Assembly: GCF_000721705.1 (NCBI RefSeq)
Contig: NZ_JOJL01000017.1
Coordinates: 165,892 to 229,891, forward strand
Origin: Actinoplanes subtropicus
Lineage (GTDB): Bacteria; Actinomycetota; Actinomycetes; Mycobacteriales; Micromonosporaceae
Direction: 5' to 3'
DNA: 64,000 nt
Part shown: one piece after another, positions 54,422 to 62,286 of the stretch
Layout: every line of letters starts with the position of its first letter
Position numbering within the stretch: the first letter of the stretch is position 1
Notes under the pieces: generated by a model
What the model saw: only the letters and a program-made list of their open reading frames with translations
Databases searched by the model: none
Told to the model about the DNA's origin: nothing
Made by a program: the position numbers and the translations under genes

Positions 54422-54685
54422 TCAGGCGGCGAGATGCCTCTCTGCCGGGTCGTTGTCCTGAGCGTCGAGCCAGGCGTGGAAGCGGTGCACCGGCACGATC
54501 CAGCGGCCCCGGATGCGCTTGGCGGGGATCTCGCCGGCCCGGATCGCCTGGTAGGTGCCGCCGAGGCTGAGGCGGAGCAGGCCGGCGACCTCCTTGACGG
54601 TGTAGGTGGCCGCGCCGCCCGCGTGGGGTCGGGTCGCGGTAGTGGTCGCGGTATCGGCGTGGGTGAGCGTGATGACGTTGGCCAT
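54422..54685 (-). CDS. xis: Excisionase/helix-turn-helix DNA-binding protein
   Basis: 87 residues. TYTVKEVAGLLRLSLGGTYQAIRAGEIPAKRIRGRWIVP is the MerR-like winged helix of element excisionases (HTH_17), with VHRFHAWLD as the closing helix. It sits directly upstream of int in the same direction, 50 bp apart, the usual int-xis arrangement. GGGAGG precedes the ATG. Confidence 0.88.
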   Translation of the reverse strand: MANVITLTHADTATTTATRPHAGGAATYTVKEVAGLLRLSLGGTYQAIRAGEIPAKRIRGRWIVPVHRFHAWLDAQDNDPAERHLAA

Positions 54686-54926
54686 CAGGGGTTTGCCTCC
54701 CGTGCGTGCGATGCGGTCGGGTCGCGCAGAACGGCCCTAGGCGCCCGTTCGGCGCATGAGGGGTGGTTCGCCGAGGGCGGCGCGAGTGCCGCCGTGGAGG
54801 GCTTCAGAGCGGCCCGCTGAGAGGTCCGTAGACGCAAGATCTCAGCGTGGTTGGTATGACCGGATGCACCGATGTCTCTGCGGGCGTCTCAGCGGGCCGC
54901 GCCTCGGCCATGTGTCGGGTTGATCG
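54686..54926. other. Element intergenic region, no gene seen
   Basis: About 240 bp between the excisionase gene and the octamer array. Frames on the + strand (e.g. 54344-54820, 54847-55221) are shadows. Nothing recognisable apart from GC-rich inverted pieces. Confidence 0.4.
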
Positions 54927-55158
54927 GTACGGCTTGTTGGGTGCCGGGTTTGGGGGTCAAGCCGTACAAGCCGTACCGGGGGCTTGTTTTCGCAGGTCAG
55001 CCCCGGTACGGCTTTTTCGGGCCGGTACGGCTAAGCCGTACCGGACTGGTCAGCGTCGTGGTCCTGGTACGGCTCAAGCCGTACCGGGCGTAACAAGCCG
55101 TACCGGGGGTGAGCTGCGGAAACGTCGTCTTGGTACGGCTTGTACGGCTGGTACGGCT
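54927..55158. repeat. Iteron-like array: 12 copies of GTACGGCT in both orientations
   Basis: Copies of GTACGGCT or its complement AGCCGTAC start at 54927, 54960, 54969, 55006, 55025, 55034, 55067, 55077, 55096, 55133, 55142 and 55151. Most extend to CCGGTACGGCTT. At 55022-55044 two form a perfect inverted pair around a single A; at 55066-55085 another around CA. The array spans the end of the DUF3631 gene and the downstream gap. It resembles an origin bound by an element replication initiator. Confidence 0.85.
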
Positions 55159-56266
55159 TACCCGCGGCCTCGGCCTCGGCCGGCTCGGGTGGCGGGCAGT
55201 AGCGCTCCCACGCGTCGATGAACGCGGCCCGGTGGAAGCCCTTGACCCGGCCGACGGGCGGCTCGAAGCGGATGTTCTCCGAGACGATCTCGTACTCCTT
55301 GAGCAGCACCCCGAGCTTCATCGCGGTCAACCCGGTGCCGCCGTTGTACTCGGCCCACGGCGACTCAGGCAGCGCCTTGAGCCGGTCGAGCAGCACGGTG
55401 GAGGGCATCGCGTCGAAGCTTTCGAAGACGGTCCGGCAGTCGATCAACACCTTGAGCCGGTCGGAGTACTCGACGTCGCCCTCGCGGGCCGCGTTGAGCG
55501 CGAGCGCGGCTTGCCGGGCGCGTTCGGGCCAATTCGCCCCGGCGAGGTCACCGATGGCGATCAGCGGTTCCCAGGTGTCGGCGGCCCGGTCTTCCAGCGG
55601 CATGGCCGGTTCGGCGTTTTCCAGCTCGGTCAGGTTCGGCCGCAGCCAGGCGGTCAGGTCGGCGGCGAGCTGCCTCAGCGCCGGGCCGTCGCGGCGGGAC
55701 CGGAACGGCGCCACCTTCTCCGACGCGGTCCGGCGCCGCATCTTGACCACCACGGCCCGATCTTCGATCGTGTCGGGCATCGACCCGATCCCGGCCAGAG
55801 CCGCCATCGCGAAGGTCGGGATCCGTTCGAGTTCCTTCTTCGTGTGGTCCCATCGGGTCATCGGCCGGCCACGCTGGTGACCAGCGTTGAGCAGGCCGCG
55901 CAGTTCCTCGTTCGACTCGGCCGCCTTACCGCCGAAGACCGTGTCGGCCTCATCCAAGAGGATCGTGGGCGGGTCAACGTTGGTGATCGAGCGGCAGATC
56001 GCCGCGGTCGACGAGTTGACCGTCATGAACGGCCGGTAACAGGTGCCGTCCACCACGTCGAGGAACCGCGACTTGCCGCACCGCTTCTCCGGCGCCTTGA
56101 TCACCAGGCGGGGCGCGTGGGTCCACGCCTGTTGGGCGTGAGTGGCGGCGATCCACAACACGGCGGCGTCGATCGCCTCGGCCGAGGGCAGGATCACGTA
56201 TTTGGTCAGGACGGCGTGGAGGCGATCGAGGATCGCCGCGCCCTCGGGTGGGCTGGGGTCGGTCAT
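55031..56266 (-). CDS. DUF3631-type P-loop ATPase, probable element replication protein
   Basis: 411 residues from ATG (MTDPSPPEGAAILDRLHAVLT); a TTG at 56287 could add seven. RLVIKAPEKRCGKSRFLDVV is a Walker A variant lacking the first Gly, PTILLDEADTVFGG the Walker B, and RAVVVKMRRR the arginine region, as in DUF3631 proteins that accompany primase-polymerases on actinobacterial elements. The C-terminal KPYQPYKPYQ text is encoded by the octamer array, so the coding end and the putative origin overlap. Inferred role: helicase or initiator ATPase. Confidence 0.82.
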   Translation of the reverse strand: MTDPSPPEGAAILDRLHAVLTKYVILPSAEAIDAAVLWIAATHAQQAWTHAPRLVIKAPEKRCGKSRFLDVVDGTCYRPFMTVNSSTAAICRSITNVDPPTILLDEADTVFGGKAAESNEELRGLLNAGHQRGRPMTRWDHTKKELERIPTFAMAALAGIGSMPDTIEDRAVVVKMRRRTASEKVAPFRSRRDGPALRQLAADLTAWLRPNLTELENAEPAMPLEDRAADTWEPLIAIGDLAGANWPERARQAALALNAAREGDVEYSDRLKVLIDCRTVFESFDAMPSTVLLDRLKALPESPWAEYNGGTGLTAMKLGVLLKEYEIVSENIRFEPPVGRVKGFHRAAFIDAWERYCPPPEPAEAEAAGKPYQPYKPYQDDVSAAHPRYGLLRPVRLEPYQDHDADQSGTA

Positions 56267-57320
56267 GCGGCAATCCTTCGGTGGCAACGGATTCCGCGTG
56301 GAATCCGCCGGTGATGGCGGCGTGAATGTCGCGGTGCGTCTGCTGCGCCGCTACGCCCGCGTCGTGCAGCGCCGCGTAGGCGTCGTGGGTAGTGAGCGCC
56401 CCGGCGGCGACCATGCGGGCCACGCCGCGGGCGGCGCCGTAGAGGGTGGTGCGGCGGCAGCCCTCGGGGGCGCGGGCGACCGCGTCGAGGTGCGCGGCGA
56501 GCAGCGCGGCCGGGGATGAGATGCGCCGCCCGTTGGTCGTCGGGGTCGGGGCCGTAGCCGGGCTGCCGGCGGGTGGCGCGTCGGCGGGTCGGCACGCGGC
56601 GATCAGCGGCGGGGGCATCTCAACCTCGGCCCGGCCACCCACCCACCGGTACGGCTGTCGGGTGCCGGGGTGGATCGAGGGCGGCGCGACGACGTACCCG
56701 CCGTCGGCCTTGATATCGATGCCCGGGTGTCCGCGGAGCTTGCCGGCGAGCCGGCCGCCGGGGTGCCGGTAGTGCAGGTGCCAGCCACCCGACCCGGAAC
56801 GGGCGCACCGGGTCGCCGGCATCAGCTCGCGCAGCACGGCGCCGCCGTTACGCGGGTCGATGTCGAGCACCACCCGATCACTGACGGTCCCGGTACGCAG
56901 GGCCAACAGCCCGCAGGGCACGGCGGCCTGCATGGCGCGGATGCGGTCGGGGTCGCAAGTCGCGGCATAGAAGCCGTGGCAGGTCAGACAGTCGCAGGCT
57001 TGCGGGTCGTGGCTCGGGTCGTCTTCGACCTTCGGGCAGGCCGGGCAGTTGGCTACCGGCCGTTTGCTGCGGCCGAGCCAGAACACCGGAATGCCCTCGC
57101 CGGCCAGGGCGAGCGCTGCCGCGAGCAGGGCAGGGTCGGGCATCGGAGCACGCTCCTTGCGGATCAGGGGAGCCGATGGCGGATCCGGCTTGCCAGCGAG
57201 GGCGGCCGGGGTGTGGGTGGGGCAGCGCGGCCCTACCAGGTAGGGCCGCACCTGTTCGGCGGTGTGGCAGTAGCGGCCCTCGGCGCCGATCCAATGGCCG
57301 CACGGCGCCCCGGCCCACAT
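55974..57320 (-). CDS. Bifunctional DNA primase/polymerase (Prim-Pol), 3' end overlapping the DUF3631 gene
   Basis: 448 codons. Residues 1-45 carry a Cys/His cluster (PCGHWIGAEGRYCHT ... GPRCPTHTPAALAG). The Prim-Pol domain then shows VVLDIDPRNGG (catalytic Asp-x-Asp) and GSGGWHLHYRHPGG (catalytic His), followed by GYVVAPPSIH. Clear homology ends near ITGGFHAESVATEG (about residue 350); the last hundred codons run out of frame over the DUF3631 start and are Arg/Pro/Asp-rich. Either the stop was lost or a +1 shift joins the two proteins. ATG 57143 (MPDPALLAAALALAGEG), with GGAGC before it, is an alternative start that would leave the Cys cluster out. Confidence 0.82.
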   Translation of the reverse strand: MWAGAPCGHWIGAEGRYCHTAEQVRPYLVGPRCPTHTPAALAGKPDPPSAPLIRKERAPMPDPALLAAALALAGEGIPVFWLGRSKRPVANCPACPKVEDDPSHDPQACDCLTCHGFYAATCDPDRIRAMQAAVPCGLLALRTGTVSDRVVLDIDPRNGGAVLRELMPATRCARSGSGGWHLHYRHPGGRLAGKLRGHPGIDIKADGGYVVAPPSIHPGTRQPYRWVGGRAEVEMPPPLIAACRPADAPPAGSPATAPTPTTNGRRISSPAALLAAHLDAVARAPEGCRRTTLYGAARGVARMVAAGALTTHDAYAALHDAGVAAQQTHRDIHAAITGGFHAESVATEGLPHDRPQPTRGRGDPRSPPRRPDQIRDPALGRGDRRRRVVDRRHSRPTGVDPRAPPGDQGAGEAVRQVAVPRRGGRHLLPAVHDGQLVDRGDLPLDHQR

Positions 57321-57323
57321 CGG

Positions 57324-58136
57324 TCAGGCCGCTTGGGAAGCCGTCGTGTCCGCCGGCGCGCTCGACGCGTAGGGCAGGACCTCGAGCGACGCGTCGTGTC
57401 GAGCGGCCGCGGGACGCGACGCGTCGAGGGTGGCCATGCCCGACGCGTCGGCCCGGGCCTGATCCGACGCGTCGCCTCCAGCTCGGCGCGACGCGTCGCC
57501 GGTGTAGACGGCCCATGCCCGGGCGACCGCACCGGAGCCGGGGAACAGGTCGTCGAGCGTGTCGCCCGCGGCGGCGCCGAGCAGATCGAACACCCAGCGG
57601 CAGAACACGGCCGGTTTGGCGCCGACGACCCGGCCCGGAAGGGTGGTCATCGGGGCAATGCCGTGCACGAGCGAGTCGACGCGTCGCGCGGCGATCGTCA
57701 CGCGACGGGTCGGGTCGGCGGGCCGGCCACCCGAGTAGATGACCGGTTCCCATGCGTTCAGCGGCCACCGGCTTGCGGTGGGTCGCTCGCCGCGGTGCCA
57801 CGCCGCGACCCGCACCCCCGGCGGGCAGAGCGCCAGCACGGCGGGCAAGGCGGCGGCCGAGGTGGACAGCGCCCACCCGTCGTAGCCGGCCAACCGGGCG
57901 ATCAGGGCAGCGTGGTCGACCTCCCCCGCGTAGTCCGGGTGGCCGCGGTACAGCCACGCCTTCCCCGGGTACGGCGGGTCGGCGTAGGCGAGCCGTAGCG
58001 GGCGGCCGTCCGCGACGGCTACCGGCTTCCCGGCCGCGCGGCCGAAGCGGTGCCGGGCCTGCCGGCACCGGGTCGAGCAGCACACCGAGTCCCGCCGCGC
58101 CCGGGCCGGGATCGGCTGCTCGCACCACGCGCACAC
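57324..58136 (-). CDS. Putative DNA adenine methyltransferase (MT-A70/element type) with zinc-finger head
   Basis: 270 residues from GTG. An N-terminal four-Cys finger (CAWCEQPIP ... VCCSTRCRQARHRFG) is followed by AYADPPYPGKAWLY with the DPPY catalytic motif, and DLFPGSGAVARAW, the SAM-binding FxGxG motif, in circularly permuted order. Such proteins are frequent on actinomycete integrative elements; the target is unknown. The C-terminal 60 residues consist of DAS-containing text produced by CGACGCGTCG palindromes. The Prim-Pol ORF starts three bases after its stop. Confidence 0.78.
   Translation of the reverse strand: MCAWCEQPIPARARRDSVCCSTRCRQARHRFGRAAGKPVAVADGRPLRLAYADPPYPGKAWLYRGHPDYAGEVDHAALIARLAGYDGWALSTSAAALPAVLALCPPGVRVAAWHRGERPTASRWPLNAWEPVIYSGGRPADPTRRVTIAARRVDSLVHGIAPMTTLPGRVVGAKPAVFCRWVFDLLGAAAGDTLDDLFPGSGAVARAWAVYTGDASRRAGGDASDQARADASGMATLDASRPAAARHDASLEVLPYASSAPADTTASQAA
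57387..57686. repeat. CGACGCGTCG palindrome array, left group (6 copies)
   Basis: Decamers at 57387, 57417, 57441, 57465, 57489 and 57677. The first five are 30, 24, 24 and 24 bp apart, close to multiples of a helical turn-and-a-quarter and always in the same reading frame. They lie inside the 3' part of the methyltransferase gene. Confidence 0.85.
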
Positions 58137-58275
58137 CCGTCGCGTCTCGCCGGATCCACGCGACGCGTCGCGCGTCGACCGACCGCTGCAGGCGCGACGC
58201 GTCGTGTTCCACCACGGCGGGACGCGACGCGTCGCACTCGACGTCGACCGCTGCCGAGATGGGGAGCGCGGTCAT
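58137..58275 (-). other. Palindrome-bearing leader or 5' extension of the methyltransferase gene
   Basis: An ATG at 58275 overlaps the stop of the upstream gene (ATGA) and opens MTALPISAAVDVECDASRP, then repeat-derived text; this frame is one base out of register with the methyltransferase. It may be a coupled leader or the original N-terminus shifted by repeat expansion. Confidence 0.45.
58161..58234. repeat. CGACGCGTCG palindrome array, right group (3 copies)
   Basis: Decamers at 58161, 58195 and 58225, immediately upstream of the methyltransferase start. Several are embedded in longer GCGACGCGTCGC palindromes. Confidence 0.85.
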
Positions 58276-59132
58276 GCGGCGGTCCGCGGCTGCTGAGGGT
58301 GGTCGCTGATCGTGGCGAGCGTTCCGGCGGCGTGCCGCAGGGTGCCGCGGATCGCGGTGGCAGCGTTGCCCGCGGTGTCCACCCGGCCGGTCACGGACTG
58401 CCGGTGCCGCCACCCAGCGCCGCGGGTGTCCATGTCGAGCAGCCAGCTACCCGCCGTGTGCCGTCGGATCGGCTCGGCCCAGGTGGTCAGGACCTCGCCG
58501 AGGTGGCCAACGATCCCGGCCAGCGTGCGGACCAGCGCGGGGGCTTCGGCCTCGTCGACGGGTTCGCGGAGGGCCGCGATTGCGCCGAGCAGGACGGGGC
58601 CGATCCGGGCGGCGGTGTGCAGGCCGGTCGCGTCGGTGAACTCGGCCGGGCTGATGCTGTGCGTGTTGACGCAGGTCAACACGACCCCTCGGCCGCGGCG
58701 GGTGAGCGCGAGCCCTTCGCACCGGTCGTCGTCCGGGTCGCAGCCGCAGTTACCGTCCATCAGGTACTCGCCGTGCTGCGCGGTGAGGCTGCCGTGGTAC
58801 AGGACCGGCTCACCCCAACCGATCATGTTTGCGCAGGTGCGGGCCGCGGCCCGCATGCCCGCTTCCAGGTACTCGGCGTCACGGGCCGCCTTGTCCAGAT
58901 CGGCGAGCACCGTGTACCAGCGCCGATCGTGGCGGGTACGGTCGCGTTCCTGCTCGCGGGGGCAGATCACGCAGTCGAGGGCGGGGATCGCGTCGGCGAT
59001 CGCACCAACCGTCGTCGCCAGGGCGGTCAGCGCGGCGTGCCGACCGCCCGCGGTGACGGTGACACCCGGATGCCGATCGGCTGCCAACGCGTTGACCAGT
59101 TCCTTCACGGTGCCCGCGCGGAGCCTGCTCAT
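58272..59132 (-). CDS. Element-borne hypothetical protein
   Basis: 286 residues from ATG (MSRLRAGTVKELVNALAAD), the start set by an ATGA overlap with the upstream fragment. Mostly helical. Contains two Cys clusters, LDCVICPREQERD and DGNCGCDPDDDRCEG, which might bind zinc. I recognise it only as the kind of protein that sits between methyltransferase and MazG-like genes on actinomycete elements. The longer upstream frame is a shadow. Confidence 0.7.
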   Translation of the reverse strand: MSRLRAGTVKELVNALAADRHPGVTVTAGGRHAALTALATTVGAIADAIPALDCVICPREQERDRTRHDRRWYTVLADLDKAARDAEYLEAGMRAAARTCANMIGWGEPVLYHGSLTAQHGEYLMDGNCGCDPDDDRCEGLALTRRGRGVVLTCVNTHSISPAEFTDATGLHTAARIGPVLLGAIAALREPVDEAEAPALVRTLAGIVGHLGEVLTTWAEPIRRHTAGSWLLDMDTRGAGWRHRQSVTGRVDTAGNAATAIRGTLRHAAGTLATISDHPQQPRTAA

Positions 59133-59488
59133 GCCGGCCCCAGTCCCGGTCGCCGGTCGATGGCCTCGATCCAGGCCGCGGCGACGGCGGCGACCTGCAC
59201 CAACTCGGCGCGGATGCGTGCGGGGTCGGTCTCGGCGAACGCCTCCGCGACCTCCTCGAACAGGATGGATCGCCAGGTGGGATAGCCGGCTTCGGCCTCG
59301 CGCTGGCAGGCGTTGCGGGCGGAGTCGCGCAGGATGACGTCGTACTTGCCGCCGGTGCCGTCGTCGTGGTTCTGCTGCCCCCATTTGTCGTCCTGCCGTT
59401 CGCGCTCATCGGCGACGGCGGCGAGCGGCCCGTACGGGTCGGTAAGCCTGGCCGCGGCCCGGTCGTACCAGAGCCGGCCGCCGCGCTG
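59129..59488 (-). pseudogene. 5'-truncated MazG-like element protein without a start codon
   Basis: The frame is open for 119 codons and ends in an ATGA overlap with the next gene, but no ATG, GTG or TTG occurs before LVQVAAVA near its end. The text is clearly a protein: LTDPYGPLAAVADERERQDD, KWGQQNHDDGTGG, SILFEEVAEAFAETDPARIR, a pattern of MazG-like all-alpha pyrophosphatase relatives common on actinomycete elements. The likely explanation is loss of the true 5' end by a deletion at about 59480. Confidence 0.72.
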
Positions 59489-59489
59489 T

Positions 59490-59698
59490 CAGTCGGCTCG
59501 CCGCACCGTGGCGAGGTGGCGGTCACCGCGGAGGTCGCCGCGACGTGGTGGGGTGTGGATGGCCAGACGCTGTCGTACAGAAGTCGCGCCCAGACGTGGC
59601 GGATCGTCACCCGTGAGGACAACGGATGGCAGGTCAGCCGAGTCGAGGCGCCGGCGTGGTGCGGCGGCTACGTGCTCGCGTCGAAGTGCCGGACGTAG
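59490..59698 (+). pseudogene. C-terminal fragment of a + strand element gene
   Basis: About 69 codons: HRGEVAVTAEVAATWWGVDG, LSYRSRAQTWRIVTREDNGW, VSRVEAPAWCGGYVLASKC. The alternation of strands and the WCGGY ending are protein-like and resemble the C-terminal domain of envelope or conjugation proteins of actinobacteria (recognition only). Upstream in this frame the DNA is the antisense of the MazG-like gene, so the 5' part is missing. Confidence 0.55.
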
Positions 59699-59838
59699 AG
59701 CAGGCCGGGTTCGTCGGATCACCACGTGACACACCCTGACCAACGATCGACGTCCATGATCGCCAGGTTGATCCAAGGAACAGAACTTAGCCGCGCGGAC
59801 GCCACCTCAAGTGACTCGCTGCGGTTAACTTCATTCAT

Positions 59839-60684
59839 TTACCAGGTGACGTCTATAGCTTCGTCTCGAGCGGGTATCGATTCAGCCCCATTTGGAAGCC
59901 GAGCAACGATTTCAGTCTTGCTCCGAGCTTCTTTCTCATCGATTATTAAATCCTCGACCGCTCTCTTAACTAGAGGGCGCCGAGAGCGGATTTTGATGTC
60001 ATCGCTTAGCTTGAACTTCTTCTCCTTTTTTCCGTCGGCAACAAGTCGATCTTCGTGAAGCATCGAGAAGAAGGCTTGGGCTTCGGCGCGCATCGTTTCT
60101 TCAAGCCATGCGTCATCGCCGAGTACGGCCGGATCCACGAATTCTTCGTTCCAATCCTCAGCAAGCTCTGTCTCGAGGAGAACGTCTTCGCAAGCCAAAA
60201 TTAGCGCGTCGACTTCAACCAACTCGCGCGTGTCGGAAAAGATTCGCCGCTGCTGCATTAAGGCAATACCGTATTCAGACAACGTCGCCACTCGTCGGGA
60301 GATCTTAAGGTCCTCGCTCGGCACCCGGCCTACGCAGTCAAAGATCACCGCGTACATCCCGTTTCCCGAGCTGGGCAGAAGTTCAGGAAGCGGCATAATG
60401 CTAATGTGCTGAGAACGCCAAGCGCTAAAGGGTATCTCCTTCTCAGTGCGGGCAACCCTGGCCACCAAGATCCGCTTTCGAAGAGTCGGCCCCTCCCGCA
60501 TCGAGCACGGATGCGGGAGCACCATGACGAGACCTTCACCCGATGGATCTTCTTCCTCAGTGACTCCCGGAATTTGAACGCCCTGGAAGACGTCACCGGT
60601 CATGTGAGGACGGAGCGGGTTCACGTGATCTTCTCGAGCGAGGTACAGCTCTCTAGCCCGCCGGGGCGCTTCGAGTTCCGGCAC
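59839..60684 (-). CDS. Unknown protein of the low-GC operon
   Basis: About 281 residues. GTG 60684 is preferred because GGAGG (60694-60698) is nine bases before it; GTG 60693 abuts that site. Contains EEEDPSGEGLVMVLPHPCSM and RILVARVARTEKEIPF, then helical acidic text and a Lys-rich KKEKKFKLSDDIKIRSRRP. No motif identified with confidence. Codon use is clearly less GC-biased than the core genome, indicating transfer. Third gene of the operon. Confidence 0.7.
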   Translation of the reverse strand: MPELEAPRRARELYLAREDHVNPLRPHMTGDVFQGVQIPGVTEEEDPSGEGLVMVLPHPCSMREGPTLRKRILVARVARTEKEIPFSAWRSQHISIMPLPELLPSSGNGMYAVIFDCVGRVPSEDLKISRRVATLSEYGIALMQQRRIFSDTRELVEVDALILACEDVLLETELAEDWNEEFVDPAVLGDDAWLEETMRAEAQAFFSMLHEDRLVADGKKEKKFKLSDDIKIRSRRPLVKRAVEDLIIDEKEARSKTEIVARLPNGAESIPARDEAIDVTW

Positions 60685-60704
60685 GCCGCCCACCCTCCAT
60701 TCGT

Positions 60705-60745
60705 GCGGCCACAGTGCTCACACGTCTAGCGGCCACAGTGCTCAC
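60705..60745. repeat. 17-bp direct repeat before the third operon gene
   Basis: GCGGCCACAGTGCTCAC occurs at 60705-60721 and 60729-60745 (24-bp period), and a partial TGCTCACAC follows at about 60755. It lies in the 100-bp gap between the HTH gene and the last gene. Confidence 0.85.
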
Positions 60746-60791
60746 CTGTCAAGCTGCTCACACAGGATGCCAGGCTTCATCCCGGCATCCC

Positions 60792-61463
60792 TCAACCTTT
60801 AGGTCGTCGATGGATGACTGGCCCGCCATCCTCGAAGATCGAAACCTCGTACTGTCTCTCGGGATAACGGTCCTGCCAGTCAGGCTCCACTCGATCGAGG
60901 AGCTCTTCAGGTGAGTGATGTAAACCTGCAAACTCGATAAGAGCGACATGAGCGGAGGTGCCGAGACGATAGAGCTTGCGCGGACTAACGTATCGATCGG
61001 CTAGGAGCGGCGTGTCAAGCCAGACAGCCGGCTCCGGAATCGCGCAATTCTCTGCGAGCAAAGAACACAGTGCACAGAGGCGGGCGATCTTGAGTCGGTT
61101 CTCACTGCTGACGCCACCGCCATGACGCCATTTGCGGAGCGCCGGTACGCTGACATCCAAAAGGTCAGCGACTGTCGCCCAAGCGAATCCCCATCTGCTA
61201 GATAGCTCTCTCAGAAGTTCATTTGAAGGTGCTCTACCCTTCTCTGCTGTGCGCTCGTTCAATGCCATTTCGAGCGCCCGCCGGTGACCCTCAGCTGCAT
61301 CGCGATCGAGGTCGCGTACGCCTTCCCGCAGCCATCCGAATTCGTCGGCAAGATCCTGCGAGGCTGTTTGGGTGTCTTCGAACGCGACTTCCCATGTCAG
61401 ATTCTCGTCAGCGGTTGCATGGGAGTCCATCTCAACGGCAGTACGATCCGCCCGATCACTCAT
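60792..61463 (-). CDS. Helix-turn-helix protein of the low-GC operon
   Basis: 223 residues. The middle, SSRWGFAWATVADLLDVSVPALRKWRHGGGVSSENRLKIARL, is an Xre-like HTH followed by a helical pair; the C-terminal part (AVWLDTPLLADRYVSPRKLY ... GTSAHVALIEFAG) resembles antitoxin-type domains that bind a partner toxin, by general layout only. It overlaps the upstream TIGR04255-like gene by 8 bp, so the two are co-translated. Confidence 0.75.
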   Translation of the reverse strand: MSDRADRTAVEMDSHATADENLTWEVAFEDTQTASQDLADEFGWLREGVRDLDRDAAEGHRRALEMALNERTAEKGRAPSNELLRELSSRWGFAWATVADLLDVSVPALRKWRHGGGVSSENRLKIARLCALCSLLAENCAIPEPAVWLDTPLLADRYVSPRKLYRLGTSAHVALIEFAGLHHSPEELLDRVEPDWQDRYPERQYEVSIFEDGGPVIHRRPKG

Positions 61464-62286
61464 GAACTAATTCCTCCCGTTCGTGATTCGCAGGCGGCGT
61501 CATTGCGATCTGCGCGCGGAGTTCTTCGGTGACAGTGGCAGTAAAAAGGTTCTTGGTCAAGTCATGTAGCCTATCTACCGCTGCCATAACGTCGTCGACA
61601 CTGTTGAATTCTCTCTGTCGAGGGCGCCACGATCCGTCAAGATCCAACATAAATACAGGCGCCGTTCCAGGAGGTCGTGTAATCCGTAGTCCGGTACCCA
61701 TGCTCTGTCGGAGCGCTGGCCGTCGAAGCGCACCCCAGCGCATTGACAAGAAGAGATCAGGACCTGGCTGGAGCCGAAGCGCGCCGGTGTAGTCAGTGGG
61801 CGTTTCGGCACCCACGAGCTGGAGCGGGCCAAGCAGAAGCGGGGAGACCCATTCTGCCCAGTCCACCGAGTGGTGTGCCGACGAGGTGTGCAACTCATCG
61901 AGGTAGCGCAGTCCGACGCGCTCAATGCTTATGATCGCGTGTGTTCGGTACAGCGCAACCACAAACTCCCGGAGGACAGCCCGGAAGGTTAGGTAGTCGT
62001 CGTACCTGGTCACCTCAAGCGTGGCTGCATTTTGACGTACAGTGCATGCCTCGGTGCGACTAGAATTTGACATAGTTAGGAGAGCCGGCTCCAGAAGTCC
62101 ACGGTGTGCACCGAACCCCAGAGACGTACGTTCCAGCTCGCTGTCTTTACCGATAGACGAGTGCGAGAATCTTGACGACAACGCCTCCGCCAAGGATGGC
62201 AGAGCCGCGCGGATCCTAGGTGTCGATGGGTATCTGATCTCGAACGCAGTCAGGAGCACTGGGTACGGTGTTGCCGAGCTGCTCAC
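61456..62286 (-). CDS. TIGR04255-family-like protein
   Basis: 276 residues, start ATG. LTAFEIRYPSTPRIRAALPS near the N-terminus, then IISIERVGLRYLDELH, which matches the RIGLRYxNxI segment that marks this sporadically distributed family, and a C-terminal helix pair (VMAAVDRLHDLTKNLFTATV). The family has no established biochemical function and often lies in genomic islands beside small regulators or toxins. First gene of the operon. Confidence 0.75.
   Translation of the reverse strand: MSSSATPYPVLLTAFEIRYPSTPRIRAALPSLAEALSSRFSHSSIGKDSELERTSLGFGAHRGLLEPALLTMSNSSRTEACTVRQNAATLEVTRYDDYLTFRAVLREFVVALYRTHAIISIERVGLRYLDELHTSSAHHSVDWAEWVSPLLLGPLQLVGAETPTDYTGALRLQPGPDLFLSMRWGALRRPALRQSMGTGLRITRPPGTAPVFMLDLDGSWRPRQREFNSVDDVMAAVDRLHDLTKNLFTATVTEELRAQIAMTPPANHEREELVHE

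Noticed and set aside
54847..55221. 124-codon plus-strand frame with many Tyr/Arg/Thr
   Set aside because: Its content is only the GTACGGCT/AGCCGTAC repeats read in one frame; no RBS and no domain.
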